Made by a program: the position numbers and the translations under genes
The notes under the pieces: generated by a model
What the model saw: only the letters and a program-made list of their open reading frames with translations
What the model was told of the DNA's origin: nothing
The model's database searches: none
NCBI RefSeq assembly: GCF_013426205.1
Contig: NC_089423.1
Span: forward strand, 5,890,001 to 5,954,000
DNA length: 64,000 bases
Source: Metarhizium brunneum
Taxonomy: Eukaryota > Ascomycota > Sordariomycetes > Hypocreales > Clavicipitaceae
Direction: 5' to 3'
Part shown: positions 1 to 10,819 of the stretch, one piece after another
Layout of the letters: every line of letters begins with the position of its first letter
Numbering within the stretch: the stretch's first letter is position 1

Positions 1-179
1 TGGATCTTTGCAAGAGAAAGCATAAAAAGACATGCGTAGTTCCAAGCTTGGGTGCTTGACATTGACGCTGTCTGTCTAGCTTGCTTCTTCACGATACCGA
101 AAATCCCCCCATCTCACCACCAGGCGTGACCACCGACGAGAATAATAACCCCTACACAAAGACGTAAGAAAACACCGCC

Positions 180-645
180 ATGGCCCCGGTAGTACACGTC
201 GTCCTCTTCTAGTTCAAGGACGGCCAGACGCCAGACCAGCGCCGCGATGTGAGTGCGTTCCTGTCCCAAGGCCCCTATCGAGACGCTGTTCCTCGCTGAC
301 CGCCAACCCTCGATTCTTCCTCCAGCTCTGCGACAAGATGCTCGGCCTGAGGAGCAAGTGCCTCCATCCCGCCTCCAAGAGGCCGTACATCAAGTCGTCC
401 ATGGGCGGCCTGGACAGGAGCATCGAGGGCTGCCAGGTAAGACGCGCCCGCGCATTTCTAAAGTTGCTGTGCTGAAACGAGCTCGGCAGCACGGCTCTAC
501 GCACGCCTTTGTCGTCGAGTTTGAGAGCGAGCAGGACCGCGACTACTACGTCAACGAGGATCCGGCGCAGGCCAGTTTCGTGCTCGAGGTGCTGCAGAAG
601 CTGGACAAGGCGACGATTCTCGACTTTTCGCCGGGTGTATTTTGA
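180..645 (+). pseudogene. Stress-response A/B-barrel (Dabb) domain protein with in-frame TAG in exon 1
   Basis: Three exons fit the family: 180-248, 326-436 and 490-645, giving 111 codons plus stop, the usual length of a single Dabb domain. The start MAPVVHVVLF is the first beta strand of the fold. Exon 3 carries HGSTHAFVVEFESEQDRDYY and the end ILDFSPGVF, both typical of the family. Dabb proteins are small dimeric alpha/beta barrels, often stress-induced; the exact role here is unknown. Codon 11 (210-212) is TAG, directly after VVLF and before FKDG, so plain translation stops after 10 residues. Both introns have GT..AG ends and the remaining frame is intact, which argues against an old, decayed pseudogene. 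The options are a recent nonsense mutation (CAG to TAG fits), a sequencing error, or mRNA editing of UAG to UGG. An upstream intron ending at 212 (donor at 163) would remove the TAG, but it would also remove the conserved first strand, and no open upstream ATG exists. Confidence 0.75.
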
Positions 646-1289
646 GCGAGGACGTCTGGACTCTGGCGGGTGTGGGCAAAAAATCAGTGCAGGGTTTTGT
701 TTTGTATGGAGAGATGAGATTTGGGATTCATGGGGCGGCGTGGTTGGCGGGTTGGGCGGAATCATGATATTTGAACTTGTGGCGCCAGCGGCTCGGCTGT
801 TTTTTCCCTCTTTGTGTTTCTTTCGTTGTCAATGGGACTTGCACGGCGTGACGACGGCAATATGTATATGGACTGGACTGGGTTTATGATAGACGCATCA
901 TGTTGGTTTTTTTCACGGGTTATACCACGGCTAGTCTTGGCCACAAGTTGCTCAACGACGCTTATTTTGGGCTCACCGTGCATCTCAAACGGACTGGCTA
1001 CATGTTTCCGTGGCTCGTTGATATGCTAGCTGCCACGGTTTAGAGAATATCGAGCGAGTCGCAAGAAAACACGAAGCCCAGACGTCCGCCGAGGCTGCAC
1101 ACCACGTACCTGCCCAATCATCTCATACATGGAACATATATTGTACTGTACACAGCTAACCGCTGAGGCCAACTCATTGTGTGGCGTATAATCGTATACA
1201 TGAAGTTCTCCCGTTGTTGTTGTTACATGGACACACACAAAAAAAAGAAAGCGTCCTCCCCGCATCGCTCCCATGCAATCAACTAGGCA
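646..1289. other. Spacer between convergent genes (Dabb and COA6)
   Basis: This 644-bp stretch holds the 3' flanks of the two converging genes. The short open frames on both strands show no domain or conserved wording. I see no RNA gene or repeat. Confidence 0.6.
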
Positions 1290-1700
1290 CTACTTAACCT
1301 TTTTCCTCTCCAACATATCCTGGATATCCTCCTTCCCCGTGCCCTTCGCCCCGGCACCCCCATCCGGCGCAAACGTCGTCGACACCTCCATCTCCTGCGC
1401 GCCCTGCTTCCTCAGCTCGTCCAGCCGCCTCTTCTTCTGGATATCCGCCACCCGCCACTGCTTGAAGTACTTGACCCAGGCGGCTGCGCAGTCGCGCTCG
1501 AAATCGTCGCTCTGGCGGGGACACGCGCGCCTCGCCGCGGCGGCGTCCTTGTTGGCGTCGAGGATGTCGTGGGCGTCGAGACAGGCAAAGTATGCGTCGC
1601 GGGCGGCCCAGCACACCGCGCGCTCCTGGCGCGTGGGTATGGCCGTGCCGGAGCGGATCTCGTCGCTGCGCGAGGATGACGAGAACGGCCACCAGCTCAT
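1290..1700 (-). CDS. COA6: Cytochrome c oxidase assembly factor 6
   Basis: A single-exon protein of 136 aa. Coa6 is a small twin-cysteine protein of the mitochondrial intermembrane space that helps deliver copper to the Cox2 CuA site during complex IV assembly. The signature is visible: a CX9C pair (CWAARDAYFAC, around residues 30-40) followed by a CX10C pair (CPRQSDDFERDC, around 60-71). This CX9C-CX10C pattern distinguishes Coa6 from the structural subunit Cox6b. The N-terminus MSWWPFSSSSRSDEIRSG and the tail with Lys-rich helices fit fungal members. The ATG at 1700 gives the family's normal length. The gene diverges from SYS1 with 736 bp between them. The dense GC-rich third positions produce long open shadows on other frames, which I do not regard as genes. 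Confidence 0.9.
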   Translation of the reverse strand: MSWWPFSSSSRSDEIRSGTAIPTRQERAVCWAARDAYFACLDAHDILDANKDAAAARRACPRQSDDFERDCAAAWVKYFKQWRVADIQKKRRLDELRKQGAQEMEVSTTFAPDGGAGAKGTGKEDIQDMLERKKVK

Positions 1701-2436
1701 TGTGATGCCGGACGGGTGCGCGGGTGGTTTGTGTTGTATGGAGTGGTGGCGGCGGAGCCGAGGAGGTGGTTGGTGATTGTGCGGGATGTGCGCCTCTGTA
1801 TCAGACGTGCTCGGTCATCAGCGTTCGATGGAGTCGAATTGGTTCTTCAAAGGAGAGAGCTGGCGGATGCAGACTTTTGGCCGGCAAAATATTGGGCGTG
1901 TGGATGATGTACTCCGTAACTGCGTATTTGCTCGTGATATGTGACTGACTGGTGGAGCTTTGCCATCGGAAGCTTTCAAAAGCTACGGCGAGAAGTGGCA
2001 GAATCCCGGGCGGTGAGCCAACAACATCTGCCAGCCCAGCTACTCTTCAACGGCCCACTGTAGGCACCGAGTTGAGTGCAGCCAAACCACATGGCTTGAA
2101 CACCATCACAAACCCTCGACAATGTCGACGTCCTCAGGTGACTATCCCGCCTCCTGCCACGTCTAGATTCCGTTCTTCTTTTATTCCGGAGCGCACGCAC
2201 GCAACATACATTTCGTCCTTCTACTACAGTCACCCGGATTCTGCCATCCTTTACCCCCACGACTGTGCATTCCAGGCCAAGGCAACCACATCGCGTCGCC
2301 TACACAAGCATCAGCGCCGGCGCTCTCACGTTTCTCCCGTCTCACCACCGCCAACTCTTCGGCTCACGCCTGATCCTACATATATCCCACCCACATCGAC
2401 TGGGGCGCGCACCCTTCACCACGGCCACATCCCACC
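1701..2436. promoter_or_regulatory. Shared upstream region of COA6 and SYS1
   Basis: This spacer lies between two divergently transcribed genes and so must hold both promoters. A TACTCCGTA word lies at about 1910-1918. Pyrimidine-rich stretches precede the SYS1 ATG at 2437. An open frame runs through 1952-2512 but has no recognisable domain and overlaps the SYS1 start. No canonical TATA box is obvious. Confidence 0.5.
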
Positions 2437-3188
2437 ATGGCTCGGCGAAGAAAGCCCCCACGAGCCGGCGCATTATCTGAGCTCCAGCCGCTCAAGATTG
2501 CCACACAAATAGCCACCCTCCAAGCACTCTACTACACGACAGCCGGCATCCTCATGCTCTTCACCGCCCTGGTGGCAGGCATGAGCTTCAGCGTCGACAT
2601 GATACTAGGATGGGACGCCGTGCGCGGCGACACAACCCAGGGCTGGCTGCTGTCCTTCATCTGGCTGATTGACGGCGGCCTCTGCATGTACGCGAACCCG
2701 CCCCTTTGCGAGTGCAAACTCGTGCCTCTCTCAAGAGTTCACTAACCCTCGGTTTTAGGGCCGTCGCCATCGTCGTCCTCATCGCGAGGAGCAAGCTCGT
2801 CCCCGACTTCGCCCTGACCATCCACCTCCTGCACCTCGTCTTCACGACCTTGTACGCGCGCTCCCTCCCCAGACACTCCATGTGGTGGATGACCATGATG
2901 GCATCCGCCGCCGTCGCCGTCGCCCTCGGCATGTGGGGCTGCCGCTACCGCGAGCTGCAGCCCGTCTTCTTTGGCGGCGGTCGAATCCTCGGCTCAAACT
3001 CCGCGCCGGCCGCGGCGTCCCACGGCCAGGTTGCTGCCGAGGAGGGCCAGGCCGGTCTGGACGACGACGACGATGATGGCCGCGGCGGCGCCGAGGACGA
3101 CGGCTTCTCGCGCGGCAGGGGGAGGGGCCGTGGCAAGGACGGGGCCGGCGAGTATGAAATGGTGGGCATGAAGCAAGCAAAGGACTGA
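2437..3188 (+). CDS. SYS1: Golgi membrane protein Sys1 (Arl3/Arl1 pathway receptor)
   Basis: Two exons, 2437-2687 and 2759-3188, joined across a 71-bp intron whose acceptor is GGTTTTAG; the splice restores an ATG codon and gives 226 aa. Sys1 is a four-pass Golgi membrane protein that recruits the GTPase Arl3/ARFRP1 and thereby the golgin machinery for trans-Golgi traffic. Four hydrophobic segments are visible: around residues 28-50, 68-92 (LLSFIWLIDGGLCMAVAIVV across the splice), 100-120 and 125-145. The family stretch FALTIHLLHLVFTTLY is followed by LPRHSMWW. The last 70 residues are a fungal-type tail, first acidic (DDDDDD) and then Arg-Gly rich (GRGRGRGRG). A polyadenylation-like AATAAA lies at 3292-3297. 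Confidence 0.9.
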
Positions 3189-3602
3189 GCCGCCGAGGAA
3201 CTCTACCGCCGTGGCTGCCCGACTTGTGTTTTTCATCTTGGAATAGCGTGCATTGCTCGGCGTTTGGATTGTCCCATAATACCAGTGTTTTAATAAACCG
3301 AGAAAAAAAAAGGAGTCAAGAGCGGGGGATATGGGCATCGTGGGGTTTTTTTTAACCTCCCACCTTTTTTGATGTGAGACGACGCAAGCGGAGCCATCAT
3401 CTATAGAAATAATATCAGATACAAATGTCATTATTACTTCTGTTCCCCCCAGGTAACCGCTTCATAAATCCCTCTTGTGTCTGTTGTCTATGCCATCATA
3501 TCTACTACGTGAGCAGCTGCACACCACGTCTTCGATGCCCCAGATATAAAATACACGCTTCCGCCCCTGGCTACCGGATTGTACAAAATTCCCATTCGTG
3601 CT
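3189..3602. other. Spacer between convergent SYS1 and CFT2
   Basis: The region contains the SYS1 3' flank with AATAAA at 3292-3297 and an A-run just after it, then the 3' flank of CFT2. I see no gene. Confidence 0.6.
3292..3297 (+). terminator. Polyadenylation signal candidate for SYS1
   Basis: AATAAA lies 104 bp after the SYS1 stop and is followed by an A-rich tract, consistent with a fungal 3'-end signal. Confidence 0.45.
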
Positions 3603-6566
3603 TTATGCCCCGGCCACAACAGCCAGGTTATCATAGATGGCCCTCTTGACTTCATAGAGCGTATTCCTCCTTCCCACAACTGGCAATCCCACGCTCTCCA
3701 CCTCGATTCTCCCTTCTGCGGTCTTGCGTACAGACACTGACCCGTCGATAACGAGGATACCTTCTCCTCTGAACTCGGCTCCGTGCCCGGATCCCTGCAT
3801 AGCCCTTCGCAAGTCGGCAAGTCGTAAATCTCCTACGTGCAGAGGCTGCGCGGCCGTCCTGGCAGCCGACACGAGATTCGAAGGGATGACGTCGAGGACA
3901 GGCAGGACGCCCGAAGAGTTTGCGAGAGCCGTGGACGTGAGGGCCACGGCGGTGGAAGGCTCCGTCTTTTGGCGCTTATTGGAGGAGTCTTCATCACTGG
4001 GTTCAGTAGCCTCGGCCGTGGTATTGGTCGCGAGGAGCTGCCCACTGATAGTGACAATGGATAGGCCCCGTACGTTCTGCCACTTGAGTTTCTTGACGAG
4101 GGGGTCCGCGAGCTTCACGACCCAGGCGTTGGTGTCGACGCTCGCGTCAACCCAGACGCCGACCGAAGGGGTGAAGACGTCGACGGCTTTATCGCCGTCC
4201 ATGCCGAGGGCGGCGCGGCAGTCTTCCGCGAGACTCATAGTCTCTTCGTGGTTGCCGCCGACGAGGATGAGTTTGCGGGGTTGGATGAGGGGGATGAGCA
4301 TGTCTAAACTTCGGCGGTCGTGGAGGCCGCTGAAATCGACGAAGCCGATGCGCAGCTTGGCCTGGATCGTTTCAGTGGTATAAACCAGCTTGCAGGGACC
4401 CGCCGGCTCTTCGGGTTCTGTGTCTTCTACATCGTCTAGATCGTCGGCTGCATGGCCGTCTGCGCTGATGCCGTCATCACCATCTTCAGCAACACCCTTG
4501 CCAGGCTGAGGTCGCTTATTGGGGCCGTTTGCGCCTTTGATGACATCATCCCACTTTCTCTTCTTGCCTAGCTTGTCGTCGTCCAAAGCCAGATGACTGC
4601 CATCGGCATTGTCTTCATCCTTCTCTTCAGCTCGGAGATAGTCTTCGGGTCGAATCAATTCGCCAAAATCGTCATTTCTCTTTCTCCGAATGGCCACTGG
4701 GAAGCATCGCTCTCGACCCTTCTTGCCACGCGAGTCAAAATCGTAGACGTCCTTACGCTTGATGAGAATATTGATGCCCAGGTCTTCATCCTTGAGAATA
4801 ACATTCTTTCGGCCTGCTTGGCCCAAGGTGGCTGAGACCGTCAGTGCCTTCCCTTGTTGCTGACCATCTTCGTCTTCAGAGTCTGAAGATGACTCTGAAG
4901 AGGCGTCATCGACAACATCAGTTGGGCCGTCAAGAGACCCAGCAGTGCCTGTCTGCTGGGTTGCTTGAAGCTGCCGTTGGGTAGCCAGCCACTGTTGATA
5001 CACGGCAAGTTCGTCGCCTTCAAGCGCTTGCCGGGAGGCCTCGCGAATCTCCAGCTCTCGGCCACCTGCTTGGACTGTTTCGATATTGTCGCCGGTGCTA
5101 GTCTGCTCCACAGACACTCCGTCCTTTCTCTCCCTCCACCATTCCCATAGAGTTCTCGCTATTGAGGGCCTATCATCCTTGGCAATGGTCGGCCTATCCG
5201 TCAGTATGACAAGATTGTTTGGGTCCTTGGCAAGCCCCTTCAAGACGTCCTTGGAGAAACCCCACTCCATGCTCGTATCGCTTGCAAGAATCACCCGTCC
5301 CTTTGCTACCTCACCTTGGGCAGAGGCCACCTGGTCCAGAAGCTTTGAAACCTGTGCCTTTCTCTCCAGGAGTCGAAGATATTTAAAGTCAAATGGTCCG
5401 CCTTCTTTTTTTTCAACAGCTCCATTCGCCTTCCGTTGACCCTCGGCAAAAGCTTCGAATTCCTGAACGATGTTATCGTCCATCCATTCCAGCATGCTCC
5501 TGGCGTATCGCATGGTGCTCGACATGTTCCGGCCAGCAAGATACAACTTGGCCGAGGTCAGGACACCATTATCGGAGGCCGCGTCTGCTCTCCACGCATG
5601 TTCGAGAAGATAGGACAATTCCAGGACTCTGGCGCTAGAATCAACAGGTATCAACACGGTACCTCCCTTGGTAACACAGGTTTTGATCGTCTCGAGTAAC
5701 TGTTCGTCTCGTTTGGCGCGGCCGGCAGTCTGTGCCGATTTCTGTGCACCGCGGCTGCTGCAAATGAGGGCTGTAGGCTTGCGAAGCTGTTCTATTACTT
5801 CGGCGCCGCCGCCTCCCGCCCCTCCAAGCCAGGCTGCGCCTGCAAAGACATTTTCTCGTGCCTGGTTCCAGTCCACCGCATAAACAATTGACTCCAAACC
5901 ATGTTGTATATGCCAAATGGTACCTCCGAGAGTGTGTCCGGAATTGTATGCGGTGATGGTAAGCCCATTCAGCGGCGGTGAGAACGGAGACGGGAGAGGT
6001 TGGTGCGGTTGAGAATATTTGAGGGGTTGGATCAGGGAGAAGTATCGGGCAATCTGGTCGGGAGTAGGCGACTGCAACAGGAGGTTCTGCGCCGTGGCGG
6101 CTGTTTGTGTGTAGGCGTAGGCTATCTCGGATAGAGAAGTTTGGCGAATGGTGGTGGAGGCGGCGGGCGTTGAAGAATAGAGGTCTTGAATCAGAGATCG
6201 GCCAAGATCGATGACGGGTCGAGTCGCATAGGCGGGTATACGAGTAAATAATGGAAAGTTTTTGCAACAGTGGACGTAGGCAGCGAGATGGGAGGCTGTT
6301 GCATGGGTGAGGAGGATCAAGGAGAGAGTTGGCACTTGTCTGGCAAAAGGCAAAGTCTCGTTGTCAGCACGACAGATCAGACGATCAAGGATATATTCAT
6401 GACTAGGTCGAACAACTCACTTTTCCAGCTCCTCTAGCTTCCCAAGGTCAAAAGTCTCGTCCCAGCCGAGACCGACGAGGACTTTGACTCCCCCATCAAG
6501 CTCCAAGAGTGACTGCGACGCCGTGGACTCGGACAGCGCGCCTTGAAGCGGGCAGAAGGTGAACAT
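3603..6566 (-). CDS. CFT2: Cleavage and polyadenylation factor subunit 2 (CPSF100/Cft2)
   Basis: Two exons, 6421-6566 and 3603-6339, separated by an 81-bp intron with a GTGAGT donor, encode 960 aa. The join restores LEELEKQVPTLSLILLTHAT, the conserved start of the metallo-beta-lactamase fold. Cft2 is the catalytically dead partner of the Ysh1/CPSF73 endonuclease in the cleavage and polyadenylation complex that makes mRNA 3' ends. Visible parts are a beta-lactamase-like domain (about 1-215; NSGHTLGGTIWHI, YAVDWNQARENVF), a beta-CASP domain (about 240-400; GTVLIPVDSSARVLEL, VILASDTSMEWGFSKD), an acidic linker and a C-terminal domain (KLRIGFVDFSGLHDRRSLDM, LILVGGNHEET). Where an active enzyme has the zinc-binding HxHxDH, this protein reads THATASH, as expected for Cft2. 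It shares an upstream region with the FAD monooxygenase gene. Confidence 0.93.
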
Positions 6567-7634
6567 GGCGGCGGCTGCGGCACAGCAATGGTGCCAGAGC
6601 TAGAGGAAATGCAGCATACAGCGGGCTTGCTTACACCAGCATGCTCTGGTCTGCAATTGCTGCTACGGCGATGTGTCGTGCGACGGTGGTCAATCGGCAC
6701 GGCCAAGCACTCGAAGAGCTCTAGTCGCGCGTCGGATCGGTTGCATGGATCTGGTGCAAGCAGCTTCTGGAGTCCAAAAAGCGATGCAGGGAGCAAAAGC
6801 CAGGCTGCTCCACCGTGGTGTCTCGTCGGATCGGCTAAACTTTGTCGCGTCACGTGCCAAAGCCGAATCTGATGCTGGTGCAAAATATTTCGCGTTAGCT
6901 GCCAACTGGCTCGTGGGGCCTCCTTTTCCATACAATTTTCTTAGGTAAGCAAGTCTCCACGAGCCGTTTCGCGGCTAAAGAGATAAGCAGTACGGGTACG
7001 TACCTTGCAACTCTCAGAGTCGCAGGTGCGGTGCAACGTCTATTGCCGACTTGCCGCCAGTGCATCCACCAGCCCGCCGCGGTCCGCTGGCTACCTGGGT
7101 GGGGGGACGCAACCTTCCATTGATTGGCGCAGGGCAAGTGCGATCCGCGGCCGTTAAGGAAAGAGCCGCCTAGGGACGATTTCCGACGGCCACAGCGCCA
7201 GATCCGATGGGCAGCCAGTCTCCAAGAATCATTTGGGCGCGCAACACAGTAGTCAACTCGGGATTTTTCTTTGTTCATCACGACCAAAGTTCCGATGGCT
7301 TGCTCGCGCTACCTGCGAACCTTGGTCTTATCAGTATGTATGTAAGTCATCGGAGTTGTGGGGATCCAAGCTGCCAACCGACCCCACTTGGTCCAACCCC
7401 GGATTCTTTCAGATTAATTGCCACCAGTAATATGTAATGTAATTGATGCCGTGTAATGTCTACATAAGCCTGGGCTTTGGGAGGGAGGAGGCAAGAGATA
7501 CTTGGGCTTGCAACAATTATATGCTCATTGTTTGGACACTTGCAAAACCAACAAATATTGTCCTGAGCCGCCATACGGGCACGTCGCATAACTAAGCCCA
7601 GGCTCCACCTTCAACATCCGCAAGCATAATCACT
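6567..7634. promoter_or_regulatory. Divergent upstream region of CFT2 and the monooxygenase
   Basis: A 1,068-bp spacer between head-to-head genes. It contains a GTCACGTG E-box (core 6851-6856), about 285 bp before the CFT2 ATG. Open frames here have no recognisable content. Confidence 0.5.
6851..6856. promoter_or_regulatory. CACGTG E-box upstream of CFT2
   Basis: The sequence TCACGTG matches the Cbf1-type bHLH site. Similar, more extended palindromes occur upstream of DHH1 and NUP37 in this window. Functional use is an inference. Confidence 0.35.
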
Positions 7635-8971
7635 ATGAGTTTCGTTGCAAAGCCTGTCATTATCAGCGGCGCTGGAGTCGTTGGCTTGACCCTTGCTCAC
7701 GGCCTCAAAAAGGTAATACCATGTCCTTCCAACGGCTTTACGAACAAGCCTGCCTGCCGATTGAGCGCTGCTGGCTCTTTGTTGCTGAATTCGCTAACTT
7801 TGCCCATTTGCAGGCCAACATACCCTTTGAAGTATACGAGCGCGACGACCACATCGACGCTCGCGGTCATGGCTGGGCCATTACAATTCATTGGGCACTA
7901 CCGTTCCTCGTTGAACTACTGGACGACGCCACCCTTGAGGCAGTTGAAAACGTCCAAGTCGACCCAGAGGTTGGCCGCAACGACAACGGCAACTTTCTCT
8001 TCATCAACCTCGAAACTCTAGATTCCAAATTCCGCATCCCACCTAACAAGCGGCGCCGGGTCAACCGCGAGAAGTTGCGCAAGGCTCTCCTCCAAGGTGT
8101 CACGGACCATGTAAGATGGGGGAAACGGTTAGACAGCATTGAGCTAGCCAATGGTGAAAAAGGGGGCGTTCGCGCTCACTTCACAGACGGTTCTTCAGTA
8201 GAAGGGAGCATGATTGTCGGCGCCGAGGGGACCAACTCTGAGACAAGAAAGTTTCTCGTGCCGGACAACTACAGAAACCACCAACTTCCCGTACGGTTCA
8301 TCGGTGCTGCGGTAGACATGACCCCGGAACAGGCCAAGCCTTTACGCGACATTGACCCTTTGCTCTTCCAGGGCTGCCATCCCGTCACCGGACACTTCCT
8401 CTGGGTGTCCATGATGGAGTCTCCCGAGGTAAACGGCACAAAGGGGACATATGACGAGCGGTACAGAGTTCAGATCATCACATCATGGATGGTCAAGAGC
8501 GAAAAGGACGAGGTCCCGCCCAGCGATGCCGGGCTTGTCGCCGAAATGAAGCGACGTGCTGCTGGATTTCACCCACTTCTTCGTCAAGCAGTCGAACAGA
8601 TTCCGGAATCAGCACCAGCGCTGGAAATCACAATTCAAGACTGGCCATGCTTCGATTGGGATAATCGTGACGGCCGGGTGACGCTCGTGGGTGACGCAGC
8701 ACATGCCATGACCATGTATCGCGGTGAAGCTGCCAACCACGGAATGCTAGACGCTTATAACCTCGTACAATGTCTCAAAAAGATGTATTCTGGCAAGGTA
8801 TCACGCAAGGCTGCCGTTGACGAGTACGAGGAGGAGATGAGAGATCGTACGGGCGGTGAGGAAGGGGCTGTCATGTTGAGCCGACAGGCATGTTTGGATG
8901 CTCATGACTTCCATGGTTTGAATGAGAAGTCTGCAGTGTTGAAGAAACGAGCCATCAAGGCTAAATGGTGA
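7635..8971 (+). CDS. FAD-dependent monooxygenase (group A, PHBH-like)
   Basis: Two exons, 7635-7712 and 7814-8971, give 411 aa; the 101-bp intron falls just after the first helix, a common place in this family. Group A flavin monooxygenases use NAD(P)H and oxygen to hydroxylate or epoxidise small molecules. The N-terminal FAD-binding fold is clear: GAGVVG at residues 12-17, with an acidic residue ending the second strand (VYERD, about 35). The second FAD motif, VTLVGDAAHAM, falls near residue 319. The substrate cannot be read from the sequence. The neighbours (CFT2 and a WOPR regulator) give no pathway context and no polyketide or peptide synthase is nearby, so a stand-alone catabolic or detoxifying enzyme is as likely as a secondary-metabolism one. 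Confidence 0.88.
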
Positions 8972-9702
8972 CTGGCATGTGGTTGATAAAGGCACAAAGG
9001 ACTGTTTTTAATATGAATGGTTTGACCTACGGCTGAACTGGATGCACCAGTTCATAATATTCAGATATATGTATCGTATCTATCATGTATATTTTACGAG
9101 GCACTCAAAGGATTTCGATGACAGCAATTTTCTTCATTCCATTTTGAGTAGTTGTGAGTTCATAAGCCCTACACATTTCCATCAGCTCACTTACACCACG
9201 GCAAACTGAAAACAACAACAAGGAGAAACAAATACGTGGCTGGCATGAAGACACGTCTCCCTCAAAAAAGACTCATCAGGACCCACAGAACTATACACGA
9301 GTGCCAAAATAGGCAATAGAGTATATAGTCGAGACTCGAGAGCACTAGATGAGTGAACTTTGTAAGATGCGGCCACCTGGCCTCCGATACACGCACTCCT
9401 CCTTACAATCCGATACCTTGATGTCGTATGCCTCCTCGAAGATAGCAGCATGACGATATACATTTAGTCTCCATGACCCCAGGAGATTCCGAATTTGCCG
9501 ACGAGAAACTAAAAGCACCGGCGCATCCGCGATTCATCGCCAATCGCCAATCGCCAGCTTATTCTCGAAAACGTAAGACCCCTTGCCTAGCCCATACCCG
9601 GCAATACCCCCAACTCCACCTCGAAATAACGCAATTGCATAAACTTTGCTGAAGCGTGGCATGCCACCTTTCCAACTTCTTACGTCATAGGGGCCTTGAG
9701 AG

Positions 9703-9722
9703 AAAAAAAAAAAAAAAAAAAA
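9703..9722 (+). repeat. Poly(A) tract, 20 nt
   Basis: Twenty consecutive A residues in non-coding DNA. No retroelement body or target-site duplication is evident beside it. Confidence 0.9.
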
Positions 9723-10630
9723 GAGAACACCCGGTGCTTAACCTCGGTGTTAATCGGCAACCTCCCCGACCGGCCGGTCGTTCGTGGACTGCGGCCGCCC
9801 CCGCGTCATCACCAAAACGACCAACTGCGCGGGCGGGTAGCTGCACGAGTTTCGCAACGGTCAATCCTATATTTAGTTGCGGGCGATCCTCTCATTTGAC
9901 GATGCCCGACGTCCTGTAAAGGGCCCCGGGAGCAGGCTGGGGAGGCTCGGTCCGCTCGTGAGAGGATTTTGCAAGCGCCGCGTTCTAGGTAGCCCAATTC
10001 ATGATCTCATCATCCGATTAGAAAAAAGTTACATTCCACCACGCAATCGTTGCTGAAAGATACATAAATGGATGACGCATCATCACCTTTGTATTTGGCT
10101 CTGCGCCGACTCTGCACTCTGCCACAACTGTACCATGATTGAAAGTGATTGCCTCTCTTGGCAGAATCCACCTTGCCTCAATGGGAAATTTTAAGGTTTC
10201 GATCAACTACTTTGATATGTTTATAACAGAATGGGGTTTAACTTGGGATAAGAAGACTGCTTCTTGGGCATGCTTAGCTGTCACGTTCAATTGCATGACT
10301 CCTTTCGTATGCATTGCGTGGGTCAAGATTAGTCAAAGACTTTTTTAAAAAATCGCGCCTTCAACCTTGATAACTTAGATTAGACGCAGTGAACCGGGAT
10401 GACGGGTATCTGCAGTCAAAGGCAAAAGGTACCCTCTTCTGCCTGGCCCCTGACTATCAGCTATGACAAGACGGCTCGTAAGAGATTTTTATTGGATACA
10501 TTAGACTTCTGGAGATTGGTGACGATTGAGGACCTGGCTTATCATGGCTGCGCTGTCACCAGAACAAGGGGCCGCGCACGTAGACATTTGACCAGGTCCG
10601 GTACCTGGGTATCACGATCCATAGTATAAT

Positions 10631-10681
10631 ATACTGTAGTATAGTAGTAAATACTCCTTAATGGGTAAATTTATTCTGCCA
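10631..10681 (+). repeat. Copy A of a diverged 51-bp repeat
   Basis: It aligns without gaps to 13245-13295 (same strand) with 37 of 51 positions identical. The most conserved part is AATGGGTA followed by TTCTGCCA. Nine of the 14 differences are transitions. Confidence 0.6.
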
Positions 10682-10819
10682 GACTGTACACGCTCAACCA
10701 TAACCCAAGCAACGCTATTCATGTAAGCTTCAAGACATCATACAAAAAGAGGGTGCGCCGGCCTCATATCCAAATATATAACAGAGAATAGAATGTCCCA
10801 ACCTTCCCAAGTCCCGGGC

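Larger units (their letters stand above)
8972..10819. other. AT-richer spacer between convergent genes
   Basis: This 1.85-kb stretch includes the 3' flanks of the monooxygenase and WOPR genes. It holds a 20-nt A tract (9703-9722), a tandem CGCCAAT repeat near 9538-9552, and one copy of a 51-bp repeat (10631-10681). Short open frames near 10139-10630 have AT-rich, unconserved translations and are not called. Confidence 0.55.

Noticed and set aside
163..212. A possible 50-nt intron (GTAAGA donor, CTCTTCTAG acceptor) that would remove the TAG of the Dabb gene
   Set aside because: It would also delete the conserved first beta strand MAPVVHVVLF, and no ATG frame is open upstream to supply a new start.
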